Assembly: GCF_018143015.1 (NCBI RefSeq)
Contig: NC_054757.1
Span: 7,856,501 to 7,920,500, forward strand
DNA: 64,000 nucleotides
Source: Lytechinus variegatus
Taxonomy: Eukaryota; Echinodermata; Echinoidea; Temnopleuroida; Toxopneustidae
Direction of reading: 5' to 3'
Shown here: piece after piece, positions 9,260-47,533 of the stretch
How the letters are laid out: each line of letters begins with the position of its first letter
How positions within the stretch are numbered: position 1 is the stretch's first letter
Made by a program: the position numbers and the translations under genes
Notes under the pieces: generated by a model
The model's database searches: none
What the model saw: the letters and a program-made list of their open reading frames with translations, nothing else
Told to the model about the DNA's origin: nothing

Positions 9260-12200
9260 CAATTAGTCCAGGATAGGCCCCATAGAAACTTGACCGAACC
9301 TTGTTTTTTATATAAATAATATTTTTTTGATGGTTTCTTGTCAATTCGAGGGTGCTGATTTCGAATCTGGATGATGCTACTCGTGTAACCTTGAGCATTT
9401 TCCGCAAATTGGCAAAATCCAACATGGCCGCCAAAATAAGCAAATTACCCATGAAAATCCTAAAATTGTCCACACATTAACTATGAAATGCATGAAATTG
9501 TGTGGAAGGAGTGAAATACTCCCTGAAACAATAATTTTTGACAAAATATTTATTTTCCTGATATTCAAAATGGCCGCCATAGGCCCTTGTATACTTTATT
9601 ATGTACAATATGAATAGGGGAAACTAATTTTCACAAAAATGAGCACTTAACTGCAAAAAATCGCGATGCATGAATGAACTGCAAATTATCATTTCTAACG
9701 AGATATATCATTTATTATGTCATATATGGGAACATTTATGTATTTTGATATGAATAATAGCCGCCATGTGCACTGGCCCAAACAGTGTTGCGTACAATGG
9801 CAATGGAGGCCAAAAAAATCAAGAGAGTCATCACTAAAATGCATATTATTAAGATTAAACGAGTGGAATACTGACTAAAAACATAATTGTTAACGAAATA
9901 TATTATTAATATGCCATGTATGTGATGAAAGTTTCATTTTGATATTCAAAATGGCTGCCAAAGGCCATAAAAGTATTACCAGGTATGCCCAATGAGAAAG
10001 AGGAGCAAAGAAATCACAAGAGAGATCACTATAATGTGATGAATTAATGGGATGCTGTCTAAAAACACATTTTCTAAGGAAATATATATCATTCAGGTTT
10101 CAAGTTTGTGTTAAATACTGTATTTTGACTTTCAAAATGGCCGCCATAGACATTAATAGTATTGTGTACAATGCAAAGTGGGAAACTATTATTCACAGGA
10201 TTGAGCACCACAATTGCACGTAACATTTTCCGCCCATTGGCTATAAAATGCATGAAATCGTGTGGCAGGAATGAAATACTCTCTGAAAATATAATTTTTG
10301 ACAAAATATTTATTTTCCTGATATTCAAAATGGCCGCCATAGGCTATATATGAATAGGGAAAACTAATTTTCCCAAAAATTAGCACTAAACTGCACAAAA
10401 TCGCGATGTATGAATGAAGTAATATATTCAAATCATCATTAATAACGAGATATATCATTTATTATGTCACATATGGGGACATTTCTGTATTTTGATATCT
10501 TAAATAGCCGCCACTGGCCCAAGGAGTATTATGTACAATGGCAATGGCCGGGGCCAAAAAAATGACAAGAGTGAGCACTAAAATGCATATTATTAAGATA
10601 AACGAGTGGAATACTGACTAAAAACATCATTGTTCATATGCCATTTAAGTGATAAATGCTGTATTTTGACATTCAACATGTTCAATGGCCACCATAATGC
10701 GAATGGAGAAACAAATTTTCACAAGAGTGAGAATCATAAAATGCATATAACTGTGATATACGAGTAAAATATTGTCTTAAACATGATTTCTAACTAAATA
10801 CATCCCGTATTGGTCGTGGAGGTAATAAATGCTGTACTTTGAAATCCAAAATGGCTGCCATAGGTCCTTAAAGTATTGTGTACATTGTAACATGGGACAT
10901 ATAATTTTGACAGAATTTGGTTTTACTTGACTCTGAATATTGCATATACATGTAATTGTGATGTAAGGGTTAAATATTGTCTAAAACCATGGTTTCTAAC
11001 GAAATATATCATGATGTTGTGTAATTAAGGTGATAAATGCTGCATTTTTAAATTGAAAATGGCCACCACAGGCCATTTTCGTATAATATACAATTTGAGT
11101 GGAGTGAATAATGTTCACGAAAAGGGCATATGGCAGCCATTTTGAATGTTGAAATACAGTATTTATCACCTAAATTACACAGAATATGATATAAATTTGT
11201 TATAAATCATGTTTTCAGACAATATTTCACTCATACATCACCATTTGGCCAAGCAAAGCCAAGTTCTGTTGAAATAATAAATTATTTGTTCCCATTGTGT
11301 ATAATACCATAAGGGCCTGCGGCGGCCATTTTGACTTTCCAATAACAGTATTTATCGCCTAACTGGCAGAATAAATGATATATCTTAATAGAAATTATGC
11401 TTTCAGACAATATTCTACTCATAGATCACTATTACGTGCATTTATGGTGCTCACTCCTGTGAATATTGGTTTCCCACTTTGCATTGTACATAATACTGTA
11501 TCTATGGCGGCCATTTTGAAAGTCAAAATACAGCATTTAACACAAACTTGAAACCTGAATGATATATTTCCTTAGAAAATATGTTTTTAGACAGTATCCC
11601 ATTAATTTATCACATATGCATTATAGTGCTCTCTCTTGTGATTTATTTGCTCCTCTTTCTCATTGTGCATAGTAGCTTTAGGGCCTTTGGCAGCCATTTT
11701 GAATATCAAAATGAAACTTTCATCACATACAAAATATATTTCGTTAACAATTATGTTTTTAGTCAGTATTCCATTCGTTTAATCTTAATAATATGCATTT
11801 TAGTGATCACTCTTGTGAATTTTTTGGCCCCCATTGCCATTGTACGCAATACTGTTTGGGCCTGTGGCGGCTATTTTAGATATCAAAATACATAAATGTT
11901 CCCATATATGACATAATAAATGATATATCTCGTTAGCAATGATGATTTGCATATATTACTTCATTCATACATCGCGATTTTTTGCAGTTAAGTGCTCATT
12001 TTTGTGAAAACTAGTTTTCCCTATTCATATTGTACATAATAGAGTATACAAGGGCCTATGGCGGCCATTTTGAATATCAGGAAAATAAATATTTTGTCAA
12101 AAATTATTATTTCAGAGAGTATTTCGCTCCTGCCACACAATTTCATGCATTTCATAGCCAATGTGTGGACAATTTTAGGATTTTCATGGGTAATTTGCTT

Positions 12201-12363
12201 ATTTTGGCGGCCATGTTGGATTTTGCCAATTTGCGGAAAATGCTCAAGGTTACACGAGTGGCATCATTCAGATTCGTAATCAGCACCCTCGAATTGACAA
12301 AAAAACATAAAAAAATATTGCATATATAAAAAAAACAAGGTTATGCCTCTTATATCCTGGACT
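9260..12363. repeat. 3.1-kb imperfect palindrome (giant foldback) of about 185-bp units
   Basis: The outer left sequence AGTCCAGGATA is inverted at 12353-12363 (ATCCTGGACT), and the arms match inwards to a centre near 11.1 kb. Each arm repeats a degenerate unit of 172-209 bp that ends in CAAAATGGCCGCCAT or a close variant: about nine times in the left arm (near 9567, 9763, 9947, 10135, 10326, 10503, 10676, 10848 and 11057) and seven times, complementary, in the right arm. There are no long ORFs. It is probably a non-autonomous foldback DNA transposon; the superfamily is unknown. Confidence 0.8.
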
Positions 12364-14500
12364 ATATTTTGGAACAGTACAAAAACCACTCACAGTCGAA
12401 TACATTGCCTTAATCAGTTACCCGTGATGCAACATTTTAATCATGAAGTCCTGTGATACATAACTAAAAGAACGATATATATATTTTCTAATATTCTTTA
12501 TAACATTCATTCTACATTGTTTGCAAATAAATCAAACATGTCGAATATTTGTCGTAGTGTTCAATAATCTATCTGACTATTTTGACTAGATTAAATGATC
12601 CCAGATGCACTTAATCATTTCCGGTCACTTTGAAATAAAACTAGTCAAAGTCGGAAACCATATTGACTAGGTATTAGTCAAATTTCTTTTAAATGACTAG
12701 AATCTGGTAAAAAAATCCCTCAAAATTTGTTGGCAAAATGTGATCCAAAGATCTAGTCAAATGGGACAAGGAGTATTTTTAAGAGTGTATACACTAAACA
12801 AGCCTAAATATAATACCAGTTTTTATCATGTTTTTTAAAGAGGATGATCATTTGATAGGTATATATTGGAAAATGAAATACTTGAAGCATATATTTTTTA
12901 GTTTATTTGCGAGAAATGTTTTGGGACTTGTTTTTAATAGGTGAAATCGTTTATCGTTTGAGTTGGCATTTTTCAAAGACTGTAATTAAATTGCTGCATT
13001 CTTGATACCAGGAAATTGTTACTTTTTGTATTCATAAATACGAATAAAATGTTGTATCAGGTAAACAAAAAATATAGCCAGAAAAATAACAAAGGCTTAT
13101 AAGATCTGTGTCACGAACTCTCTGTCAACTTGTTATTTGGAAACTGAGAGTTTCTTCTTACACACATGGGCTCAAAATAATATTGTGCTCAGTCTTTAAC
13201 AGAAAAAAACCAAAACAACATAAAAAACACGTTTGTTAGACGTTTCTGTCCTATAAGAGTGTGATGCACGTATAATGATCAATCTATCTTAGTTTCAAAA
13301 TATGTATAATTGTGATTATTAGTTTGCATTGCATGTTTGTTTCATACTTCGACGTTTATCCCGATGGCATTTCCGTGAATTATGCAGTTTTGTTGGAAAT
13401 GAGCAAAATAAAACGTGAAAACGGGACTGGTATTTGACAACTGCTTCTGAGGAGTTAGTTGGGCAGAATCGGGGCGAAGCTAAAGGGGGGGGGGGGGGGA
13501 GAGGGGGGAGGGACCCCTAGCTCCCGAGAATTTCAATCAGTGGAAACAAGATATATTGAGGAGAAAGATGAAAGAAGAGTAACAAGAGCGGTCAATATTT
13601 AAACTGTATGTTACCTATGTTGTTTAACGAAGAAATGGCGCCACCTTTAGTTCTCCAGTTCCGAGAGATTTTTGGTCGGGGGGGGGGGTACGACCCTGTG
13701 AGGCTGCTCAACAGAATACGGAATAGGAGTGGGGGGGGGGCGGACACGTATCCACGGGATCACTGCCCATTAATCTTTCTCATCCTGTGTTTACTTGGTT
13801 TGTTAACATTTTTCAGGGAAATTCCTGATATTTCAGCCCTCAATTTATTCACATATCAAAATTTGTTTTGCTGCCAAAATGTGTTGTCGATCATTGTACG
13901 AACAAAAGAGTGGACTTCAACATCATAGCTATAAGTGAGCATTTGTCGGAAAACAGCAGGAATTCCTAAAAATCCACTTTATTAAAAAATATCTCCTGTA
14001 AATTTAGAAGTGCATTTGCCTTTTAATAATATGTGCTCATTTGTGCATGAATTGACAAATCAATTTTGGTTCAACCTGGGAATTAGTCAAAAAGTTTGTG
14101 TAGGAACATTTTCTACCAAGTTGTTTGCTCAAAACATAACAACATTTTGATTATGGGGAGCTTGTTTTTGTAAAATGATTCAAATGGTTGAAAATGCACT
14201 ACTTCATACCAAAGAAGGGGCAAAGTTCAGAGTAAAAAAAAATAGACTTTTCTTTCAAAGGAAGAAGAGATTCATTATAAAGAAACACATTTCCAGACGA
14301 ATTTGGCGTTTTGAATAGAAAAGAGTGGCATCTGTAAACATAGACCTGCTCAACTGTTTCTTTCCCTAAATGCAAGGGTGATTAACTCCATAACCAGTCT
14401 GGAAATTCCCTTTCACAATAAATACATAAATACAACAATAAAAAAAAGGAAAAATGCTGAAAATGTGGTAAAATTGGAAAACATCCTCACACCGATGCTA
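12364..14500. other. Intergenic, no supported feature
   Basis: AT-rich sequence with repeated GACTAG words at 12590-12765 and long G runs at 13485-13510, 13678-13690 and 13730-13740. I see no exon with coding character on either strand. Confidence 0.5.
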
Positions 14501-16617
14501 ACCTTTTATTTGATTTTCAGATTAAAGCAATAAAAAACAAAAACTGTATAATACATAATAACCTTTGCAGTAGTTATTTTTAAGCCACTGTATATAGGCT
14601 TAATAATAATAATAGTGACATAACATGAATACACTACATGCCGTACATTGTACAAAAACAACAAAGTTAAAACATTATTCAGCCTTTTAAATGCAATTAT
14701 TACCAAGTTAACAACATTTAGTGGCATAAAAGTAATGTCAACAATCAGCAAAGCTCGCCAAGTGTTTCTTTTGATATATCTTCAGGTTAATCTTAACTAT
14801 TATATGGGGGGGGGGTTGTAAGTCTGCATAGCTAATAATTCACTTTAAACAGTAATGCATCTTCTTTTTTTACTATTCTACAGGAAAAATACATTTTGTC
14901 TTTGCTATATTCTTTGGCATAATTGTGCTGAATCATCAAAATGCAAGAAAGAAAATATTCTTCATTTTAGACATTTTCAGTGATGAAAATTCCAATTTCA
15001 AGTTTTCTACCAAATAGAAACAGCACAAGCAACATTTTGTAAAACTCTCAAGAAATATGATGAAATAAATAACCTATCAAAATATGATATTTTTTGTCTG
15101 AATTTAGAGTCAAAAGAGAGAGACTTCATGGTGTCATCAAGACACCCCACCACCTTAAAAAAACCCTCACAATTTAGCTCCCTATTTCTAAAATGTTCCA
15201 ACTCTGTCAAATAAAACAATTAATTTTACCTGCAAGATGAGTCCTTTTAATATTACTTTTACCACTAAGCCATCTAATCTATACATAATATGGACGGAAT
15301 AATATTCACAACCTTATTTGAAAAATTCTTTTAATACTTTCTTGTGTGTATATGTGTATGATCAAATATTAGCTACATATAGTTAAACTTGTAAAGACCA
15401 ATTAGATTTGCAATTGCATTTTAAGTCAATCAGAAATGTTATTATATACAATTAATCTTTAATCATGGTGTAACAAGGCCCTGTATAACTGCAGTAAACC
15501 TTTCTTGTTCTACATGTATGTGAAAGTAAACAAAGTTATCGCCTTTTTGAAGAGAAAAAAAACCCACTTAAACATAAGGTATACTGGAGGTACAATGTAC
15601 ATGTTCCTTTCATTTTTGTATAGCAAGTAGGACTATTTTTTTTTCTAGAGATAAATGCAGGTTTCAAAATATGATTACACTTCAAATGTGTGACACATAT
15701 ATGCTTGCGCAATTTGTGGTGAATTTTTTTTTGTAATCAATGAAAGATATGAATAATATAAACCAATATATTTGGGGGAAATTAAAGTTAATGAATTTTA
15801 CTTAATTTCATTACATCAATACTATGGCCTACATCTTGAATTTGTTTTTGCTTGAAACAAGGGTAAATTTGTGTAAGGGAAGCAAATTCTGTTTTGGGAA
15901 TTTATCCTCAGTTCAGCCTAGAAAATAATACAATATAGTAACTGATCATATAGTACAATATTAATATGCAATGCAAGCATGCTTTTCTTTAATATGATGC
16001 TTGATAATAGTATGATCATACAAAGCATTGTGATTGATATCAATCTTAACTATGGAAAATCAATCAATGCCATAATATTTTCAATTGTGAAAAGTATGAT
16101 GTTCCATAAGGCCAATGCACACCTTTTGATTGCTCTGCAACCCAATTTTGGGATAAAACGTAGTAGAATTTGATGCTAATATTGAAACATGAAATATCTT
16201 ACTGTGTAATGTTCTAAAACATCATACAAATACCTATGTTCAAATCTGTGACTTTGTTATCCTTATTAGAATAAAAGTGAAATTCAAATCTAGTCATAAA
16301 ATTACATCATAGCAATACTATAGTATAGTATAGTATAGAATAGTATTTATTGTATGATTGGCTTTGATTTTAAACTTACTTGGCCTTTACTCCAAAAGAA
16401 GGCTTACAAACATCCAAAATTGTTATATTAGCATTCTTTCAGTAAATTTAAATTTAAACCTCAGTCATATTAATAAATGCTTTTCACATTTTCAGAAAAT
16501 GAGCATAACGCGCTTTGTTGCAAAAACGGATCGTGGACCAGTCGTAAGGTGTGCGGTGGCCATTGGGAGACGAAAGGGAGCATACTGATTTTTCCATGAC
16601 AATGATATAGGTATGAG

Positions 16618-16860
16618 TATATCTTCGGCCTTATGCCAAAAGGGCCTTAACTGCTTTTGGCCATTCCGAGATAATGGCGTTTAAAGGTTTTGGCCTCTCT
16701 AATAATCAAAAGTTTGTGGTCGTTTTTTTGCTTTTGAAGCCAATTTCGATAAACATGTTAAGTTATTAAGTTTTACATGAAATGTGTTAAATTTATTATA
16801 AAATATTCAGAACCCCTAAAATCGGGTTAAGGCCCTTTTGGCATAAGGCCGACGATATAT
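16618..16860. mobile_element. MITE with 33-bp near-perfect inverted repeats
   Basis: Left CGGCCTTATGCCAAAAGGGC and right GCCCTTTTGGCATAAGGCCG are inverted, with the wider arms TATATCTTCGG and GACGATATA. The middle is AT-rich and non-coding. Confidence 0.75.
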
Positions 16861-18199
16861 CATGTTTAGAATACACTTTGTAACAGACAAATGCATTCCA
16901 GCTGCCGACATTGCTGGCTTTCCATACTTATGATTGATCATATCGATCACAATTGTTTGTTAAGATGGGGCCACGGCATTGGTTTACCTGTGACATTATA
17001 TGCACACTTTAATATACAGTGTATGGAAGCAGCAAAATTCACACAAAAAATATAGATGGTGATGTATGTATCAAATTCACAGTGAAACTATAAATCAAAA
17101 GATATACATATTTATCCCAGCCCCCTTTCACGAATACCTGTTCTCGATAACAAATACATATTTCAATGTGTTATTGATATCACGGTTTGTGAAATGGGGT
17201 CATGGTAATGTACAGAAGTTGCAAATAATGAGAGATTTGAAAATGTGCATGGTACATGTTATTATATACTTTCTCTGTGAAGTAAAAATTGCATTTCAAA
17301 AATATACATGTATATTCTTGAATATTATGTTACATTATAATTCCAATTACACTCATAGATTTTCAAGGGAAAGATTCAGTCAAGATTTTCAGTCTAGCTA
17401 TTTCAAAACAACAAAATATGTTATCCCTGACATATTAGTAATCAATTTTCATTATATATTAAGGATAAGTTAGGAAAACAGTCACTGTTCCAAAAAGGAA
17501 GAAAAAAAATTCCCAAGTCAAATTAAAATTCAGCAGATGATGTAACTACATTCAAGCCATTACAGTATTTTTGTGTGTGTGTGATATCATATAGATCAAA
17601 CATTTTTTATTCAGCCTTTGTAGGCATTGTACACAAACAAACAAACGAATTGTGAACATGAAATTTAAATGAAATTTTGAATGTAAACATCATCCATATA
17701 ATCTTAAAGAGAGATATATTGCAATTTGAAATACAGTACTAAAATATATTTTTATCAGGAAAAATAATAAAATATATTGATAGTCTTGAAATTAAACAGT
17801 TCCAACACACAAAAGCAAGGGTCAAGAAAAGATCCCCAAAAGCAAGATCCTCATCCACGTTCAAGTCTTGTTACATGAAGGATAGTGAAAAAACAAAATC
17901 ACAGAAGGTTGTCAAAATGGTGTCCTATAGTACATGGATGTATTTCAATAAAATATTTAAGGCAGGGCAGAAATAAACTACTTAATCAATTAAGCAGATA
18001 AATGCTTTTCACATTCTCTGTAAGTATACCATACTAGAACTGATGGGACTTCAATGATGAAATATTTTTATTTTGAAACTTCCATGAATAGACGATGGTG
18101 GGTACATGATATATTGCCCATCAAGATATTGTAAACAAGTTAGGTTTTAATGAGTTGCAGACAAGAAGTCTGCCTTGAAATATCATAAAACATACATAG

Positions 18200-18292
18200 T
18201 CCCTTTCACCAGGATGGGATTTGGACCCATGACTCTCTGATTGAAAAGCCAGGCAAAACCACTAGACCACCACGCTACACTAAAATAAAGCA
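18200..18292 (-). mobile_element. tRNA-like SINE head, minus strand
   Basis: On the minus strand TGGTCTAGTGG resembles box A and GGGTCCAAATCCC resembles box B, about 35 bp apart as in a tRNA. No matching acceptor stem is visible, so I read it as a SINE head and not a working tRNA gene. Confidence 0.5.
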
Positions 18293-19060
18293 CTGAGCAT
18301 GGTAATTGTGGGTAAATATCATTCATCATTTAAGTAGCTGAGCTACTTCAATCAAATGTTGGCTAACCAGGTAAGTTCTTTAGGAAAGCAATCTAATTCT
18401 GTTGATAAACCAAAACCATACACTGCCTCAAATTGCATCAATGTACTATAGATTGACCTTTGACATGCCCTTTGTGACCCTTGACCCTGACCTGTGAAAA
18501 TATCTGACCTTCTGAAGCACAAAATTCAAAACCAAATGCATATCATAGTGTGATATATCTCTAGTGATAAGCAGCACACAGCAATGTATCAAATGAGGTG
18601 TCTTTAGCACAGAGCCATAAAAAAAAAACATTTCAGAGAATTTCATTTAATACCTGGAAAAAAAAACATAGATATATATATATACACACACCCAAGCGCA
18701 AGCTTTTAAAAAGTCTTGACTGTTGCTATGTACAAAACCAGTCATGAAATACAGAAAGAACTCTTTCATATTATCTATAGTGTTATCAATTAAGATTAGG
18801 ACTAATTACATTAGTTACAATACTCAGTGACCAAATTTGGACTAATACTTATTCTTTGCTGGAAAAATAATTAAGAACATCAAATGCCTAGGGAAAAATA
18901 AACAACTTACAGACATTTTAAATGTCATTATGAAGAGGGAAATGTAATACTCAAGTGTGACATAAAAAGGCTACATACATGTATAGTCTGAAAACAATTT
19001 TTTTGTCAACATTACAAATTGCGTATTCGGTGGGTGGACTAAAAAATATATTTAACGATT

Positions 19061-19183
19061 CTGGGCCCTGTTGCATATTTGCGATGCAATGGTAACTTGC
19101 ATGGAATCCTTGATTTTGATTGGTTGTTGATCTGCATTACCATGGTAGTATCATAAAAGTAACTTTTATGCAACGGGGCCTGG
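19061..19183. mobile_element. Short MITE, ends GGGCCCTGTTGCATA
   Basis: Left CTGGGCCCTGTTGCATA and right TATGCAACGGGGCCTGG are inverted around about 90 bp of non-coding sequence containing GATTTTGATTGGTTG. Confidence 0.65.
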
Positions 19184-19939
19184 TTAGTGCTGGTCGATAT
19201 TTGATTTCTATGTCAGTTGATTATCGCCAGCAACATATCGCCAATAACACGATATATCGACAAGTCTGAAAATTGATTATATTGATTCATTATGAGCTGC
19301 AAATTTTGTGAGAGCAGGGAAGGGGGAAATGAAAGCAAAACTTTCAATCGGGGCTTGTCTATGAAACGTGGGTATTTGGGAACCAACTAACAAAATTCTG
19401 AGTTGGTTTAAAATAATACAGAGCAGCTTTTTTGGTCAATAAATAGTGATGAAGTTTTAATAATCAAAATATTTTGGGCATATTGTGTTATCAAGATCTA
19501 TCGACATAATCAAACCTAATGAATATGCAACATTTTTTCAATATCAAACAATTCAAATATCTAATATCACCCGCACTACTTCTGATGCTTGGAGATTACT
19601 CAAATAAATTGGCTTTGTTTCTTGTTGAAGCATTGTCGATTTAAAGATCATGGATTTAAAAAATTGCCTACTGTTAACAGAAAAGACTGAGACATCATGC
19701 TCATTTCAAACTTCACACCTACTGTGATAAACTAAGTATTCAAGATTAATCTTAGAAACATTGAAAGTTAGTATCAAAGGATACTGAAGCAATTCAAAAT
19801 AGAATTCTAATGATACACATAATAATTGAGTCAGAAAAAAATCAATATTCTATGTTTCTTCATGCAGTAACACCTTCATTCAGCACTAAAAGTGATAAAA
19901 GATTTTCACTGAAATGAAATCTGTCAATAATACTAAACT

Positions 19940-19945
19940 TTTATT
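19940..19945 (-). terminator. Candidate poly(A) signal for the kinase gene
   Basis: Plus-strand TTTATT here is AATAAA on the minus strand, the first clear one I found beyond the kinase stop. It would imply a 3' UTR of about 1.5 kb. Variant signals nearer the stop cannot be excluded. Confidence 0.25.
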
Positions 19946-21423
19946 TACAAAATTATAAATTTCAGATAGAGAAAAAAGGTAATGCTATACAGTGAATTCA
20001 ACTTCACAAATAACTTCCAATATCTAAATGGATTCTTAGGAAAGGGTGATGATGATTTATAGAACAAATCTTAGCACATATTTCTTTTATACAACAAGCA
20101 CTTAAAGAAAATATTATTGCATATTCTTTATACTTTAAAGTACAAATGATCTAAGTTGCAAAATGTATCATTCCTTAATTGACGTTCACTGTAATTGATG
20201 TTCACGAAGCTGCACTCGTTAATTGCTTGTATGAATATAAATGCGAATCAGCTTGGAGGTCATCTGATCAGTCACATGATATGACATGTGACCTTCATGA
20301 GAAAATTGATGCAGGTCTCATCTCTTTTGATTCTTTGGTAGGCTCCCTATGTGTTGTTCCATATTTGCAAAAGACAAGACTCGTATAACATTATCTTCTT
20401 TTTTTCTGCAGAGGCTAATCTCAACTTCAACCTCATCATAATCAAATCAAATCACAGCAGCTCTTGACTTGATTTCTCAACAGAATCATCTAAACCCTTT
20501 TTCCAACTCGCAGGCAACTGACCGACTGCATCGATTGACAGTTCGTTGTAAACGTCTCTGCTTGTAAAGAATTGCTAAGTTGTGACAACGATCCAAGAAT
20601 AAAATCAAGAGCAATACAGCATTAGCTTCTCTGCAGAATACAAAGTTTGGGACATCTGTTTTGCGAAGCATCAGGAAAGCCTTTCAGTCATGATCAAGGA
20701 TGGATGAACAGCAAAATGAACGACTGCACAATGTATCAAGGATTGCTTCCTTGGTGAAGACTGAAGAACACACAACGGGAAAGATGGCTGATGCTGCGAT
20801 TCAATGGTAGCCTAAATTGATTGGAAGATTTAAGTTGGTTGACCCGTGTCAAAACTCGCCGTTGAATACTTTTTTTTCATAAGTGGAAGAAGCGCAGACA
20901 TTATAAGCCATGTTACAGGTCATTGCATGTAGCACATTTTCATACGATTATATATCTTTTGGTTTACACTATTTAGTTATAAATATAATCCAAACTCTTT
21001 GGACACTACTAGGTACGGCAGCAGTGTCATACAGAAGCCAGGAATCTGTTCATCTGAGTGACGAAACCCATTTCTTGGAAATGTTCATCCTGTTTGATAG
21101 CAGCAACCACTCCAATGCCAGATGTTCTGGGTAACATTTTTCCTTCAGGTATTATGAGCACTTTGTGCTTATGAGTTTTTACCAGATCAAGCATCTCTGC
21201 CTCAAGATTACCCTAAAAAAATCTTACTTCACATCTTCCTGCTTGAATACGGTGTTAACCCACTGCGTACTGGAATTGAATAGTCCCTGCACAAAGCCTA
21301 TGGCAAATGCAGATCCCAGTAGTCAACAGGTTAAGGCTGTTCCAGAAGTCTTTGCAGCAGGAAGTGCTTTCCCTCAAAGGCACACTTCTCTGAACTGTCT
21401 AAATGGCTTGACACCATGCTTTG
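19946..21423 (-). other. Probable 3' UTR of the kinase gene
   Basis: Sequence following the stop on the minus strand. It is slightly less AT-rich at 20480-21420 than farther left, and has no supported coding frame. The end point depends on the uncertain AATAAA at 19940. Confidence 0.35.
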
Positions 21424-45101
<23,678 letters not shown>

Positions 45102-46362
45102 CTGGAAAGGAAATGGATAAGAATTGGTAGAATTCAGTTTAAAAATTATCAACTTAATAGTGCAAGGGCCCTGGAATGGTTTTGGAAGCAGGGGGAGGCT
45201 GACCAAGCAAAAAATCACAATCAGGTTGTCAATTCTACGTTTTTTGTACACACGGTTTTAGAAAAAAGTGGGGGTTGAACCCCCCACCCCGCCAGTTTCG
45301 CGGCCACTGAAGTGACACATTAATCAGAAATTCATTTTTTATCTTGCATATCAAAAGACGCGACAGAGCAGTGCCTGTGCGGTCATATCCATCGTGTTTA
45401 ACCGCTGTGACGCAGATGATTTGCTTGCGCCCATGTCACGAAGAAAAAATAAAACAATATTGAAATAGGATTGGGGCTATTTTATCTCCACGATGTTCAT
45501 TTCAGCAATGTTTCTTTTTCTAGGTGAATTAGCTCCAAATATTGAAATGAAAATACAGTTCTAAGAATAACATGTAGTTTGAAAGTAATAACTTAAAGTG
45601 ATTGGTTAACATTGGTTTGACTTTACTTAAAAAATCTCAGCTAGAAGGTCACACTTGTCACCTATGTCTGTGATATGTTACAAAAATGAAGCCCAGAAAA
45701 AATTGCGTTCGAAAATAATTATTTAGTGCTTCAAAAACTGATATATAAAGTGACCGGAAACACCATCTTAATTTCATCCCATACACTTATGTGTACTATA
45801 TAGGCGTCTATAAGACGCCTATTTACAAAATCGGGGTTTGCCTCGTACTTTTAGCTTTTCATTCTCAATAATGGTTGTTTTCAGGGTTTATTAGTCCTAA
45901 TACATGCATTTGTACACATGTTTCATCTTGGTTTGAGAATTTTTTAAATTGGCTGCTCACAAAGTTAAACAATACCTTTAACATTATTCCTGTTCCATTA
46001 GGGATTATTTCTCAAGACTTTTCTTGACTAATATTGTCTTTGAAATGATGCTTGTAATGAAGCCATATTAACATCGACAAAAAGATGAGAGTATCATCAT
46101 TTTCAAAAGAAATCTCTGTAAAGGCGCGCTATGGTATACGGTAGTGCAATCCCATTTGAATTCAATAAATTGACGTAATCTCACTCCTTTGCCACACCTC
46201 CTGGCAGAATTAATTGGTTGAATGAGATGAGAAAGCTATAAAACCGTGATTCTCAATGGGTATTGCTTCAAAAGTACATGTACATGTAGGTGTGTCTTAC
46301 GAAGAAAAAAAATGATTGTAAAATGGTTAACTTCTCAGAATATCCCTTCGGAGAGATTTTAA

Positions 46363-46946
46363 AGGCCAAGTCCACCCCCGAAAAATGTTGACTTAAATAC
46401 AGAGAAAAATCAAACTAGCATAAAGCTGAAAATATCATCAAAATTGGATGTAAAGAAATTTATGACATTTTAAAATTTCGCTTTAATATTTTTCACAAAT
46501 CAGTGATACAAGTCAGTGACATCCAAATGCAACAGTCGATGATGTCCCTCACTCACTACATGAATTTCATTTGTGTTTTATTGTGAATTACCGTAAAAAT
46601 ATTTCATTTTTCACAGATTCGACAATAAGGACCAACTTGGCTGAAATGCTAATTCCATGTTCAGGGAGGAATTAATCGTTGTTTCACTTGACACTGAGGA
46701 GAAAATTAGAATATTTCATAGATAAAATACAAAACAAAGAGTGAGTCGATGACATCATCAGACTCCTCATTGGCATACTGAACAGGATGTGAATAATTGT
46801 TTTGTGAAATTAAGCGAAACTTTAAATTAAATTGTCATACATGTAGCTTTTTTACTTTACATCCGATTTGATGAAATTTTCAGTGTTATGCTTTTAGGAT
46901 TTTTTGTGTTTTTATTCAACTTTTTGTTGGGTTGGACTTGGCTCTC
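46363..46946. mobile_element. Foldback/MITE, ends CCAAGTCCA
   Basis: Left GGCCAAGTCCACCC and right GGGTTGGACTTGGCTC are inverted, with arms matching for about 190 bp (GAAAATATCATCAAAATTGG against its counterpart). Non-coding. Confidence 0.7.
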
Positions 46947-47533
46947 CCTCTCTCTGTTTTGACCCTCTGCTCTTCGGAGATTAGTCAATAGTAAAGTCCT
47001 TTAAGGGTATTTCATCTCACTGATTTTAACAGAGATAAAATATTTTATTTTAACCAAGATAAAATGAATCTCAGAATACCATCTCTGGTCTTCTAAATTG
47101 TCTCTTAAGAAAATGGTTTAAAACACATGCACACAAATGGAAAAGGAATAAACAACGTACATGTAACTGTCCAAAACCCCAAATCACTATATTAAATCAA
47201 ACATCTACTTATAATCTCTTAACTCTTGAATTCATTTCTGGCAGGCCAGGTAAATTGAGAGCAAAATAACCAAAAACCCATCAAACAGTTGATGAAAGTA
47301 TTTCAATTAGACCCCATTTCAAATTTCTCAGTCATTCTTGTTTAATGATATCCCTGCAGATTACTGAACATGTCACAAAGACCCTACAACTTCTTAGTAG
47401 TAAACACTGGACTCTTGCCCAATCTACTATTTTGGTAAATATATCTCGATTCTAATTAATAATAAAACTAAATGACATGTAATATGTATGACGGAAAAGT
47501 AAAAAATAGTATTTCTATCATACGTATGCTATA

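Larger units (their letters stand above)
14500..19930. other. Long AT-rich stretch without supported genes
   Basis: Apart from the MITEs and the SINE head listed separately, and small microsatellites (TATAG at 16317-16345, AT/AC near 18671-18690), only short stop-rich frames occur. Part of it could be distal 3' UTR of the minus-strand kinase gene, but nothing in the sequence proves it. Confidence 0.4.

Noticed and set aside
17066-17473. 135-codon plus-strand ORF in quiet AT-rich DNA
   Set aside because: The composition is that of the surrounding AT-rich DNA, no family is recognised, and no flanking splice pattern was found.
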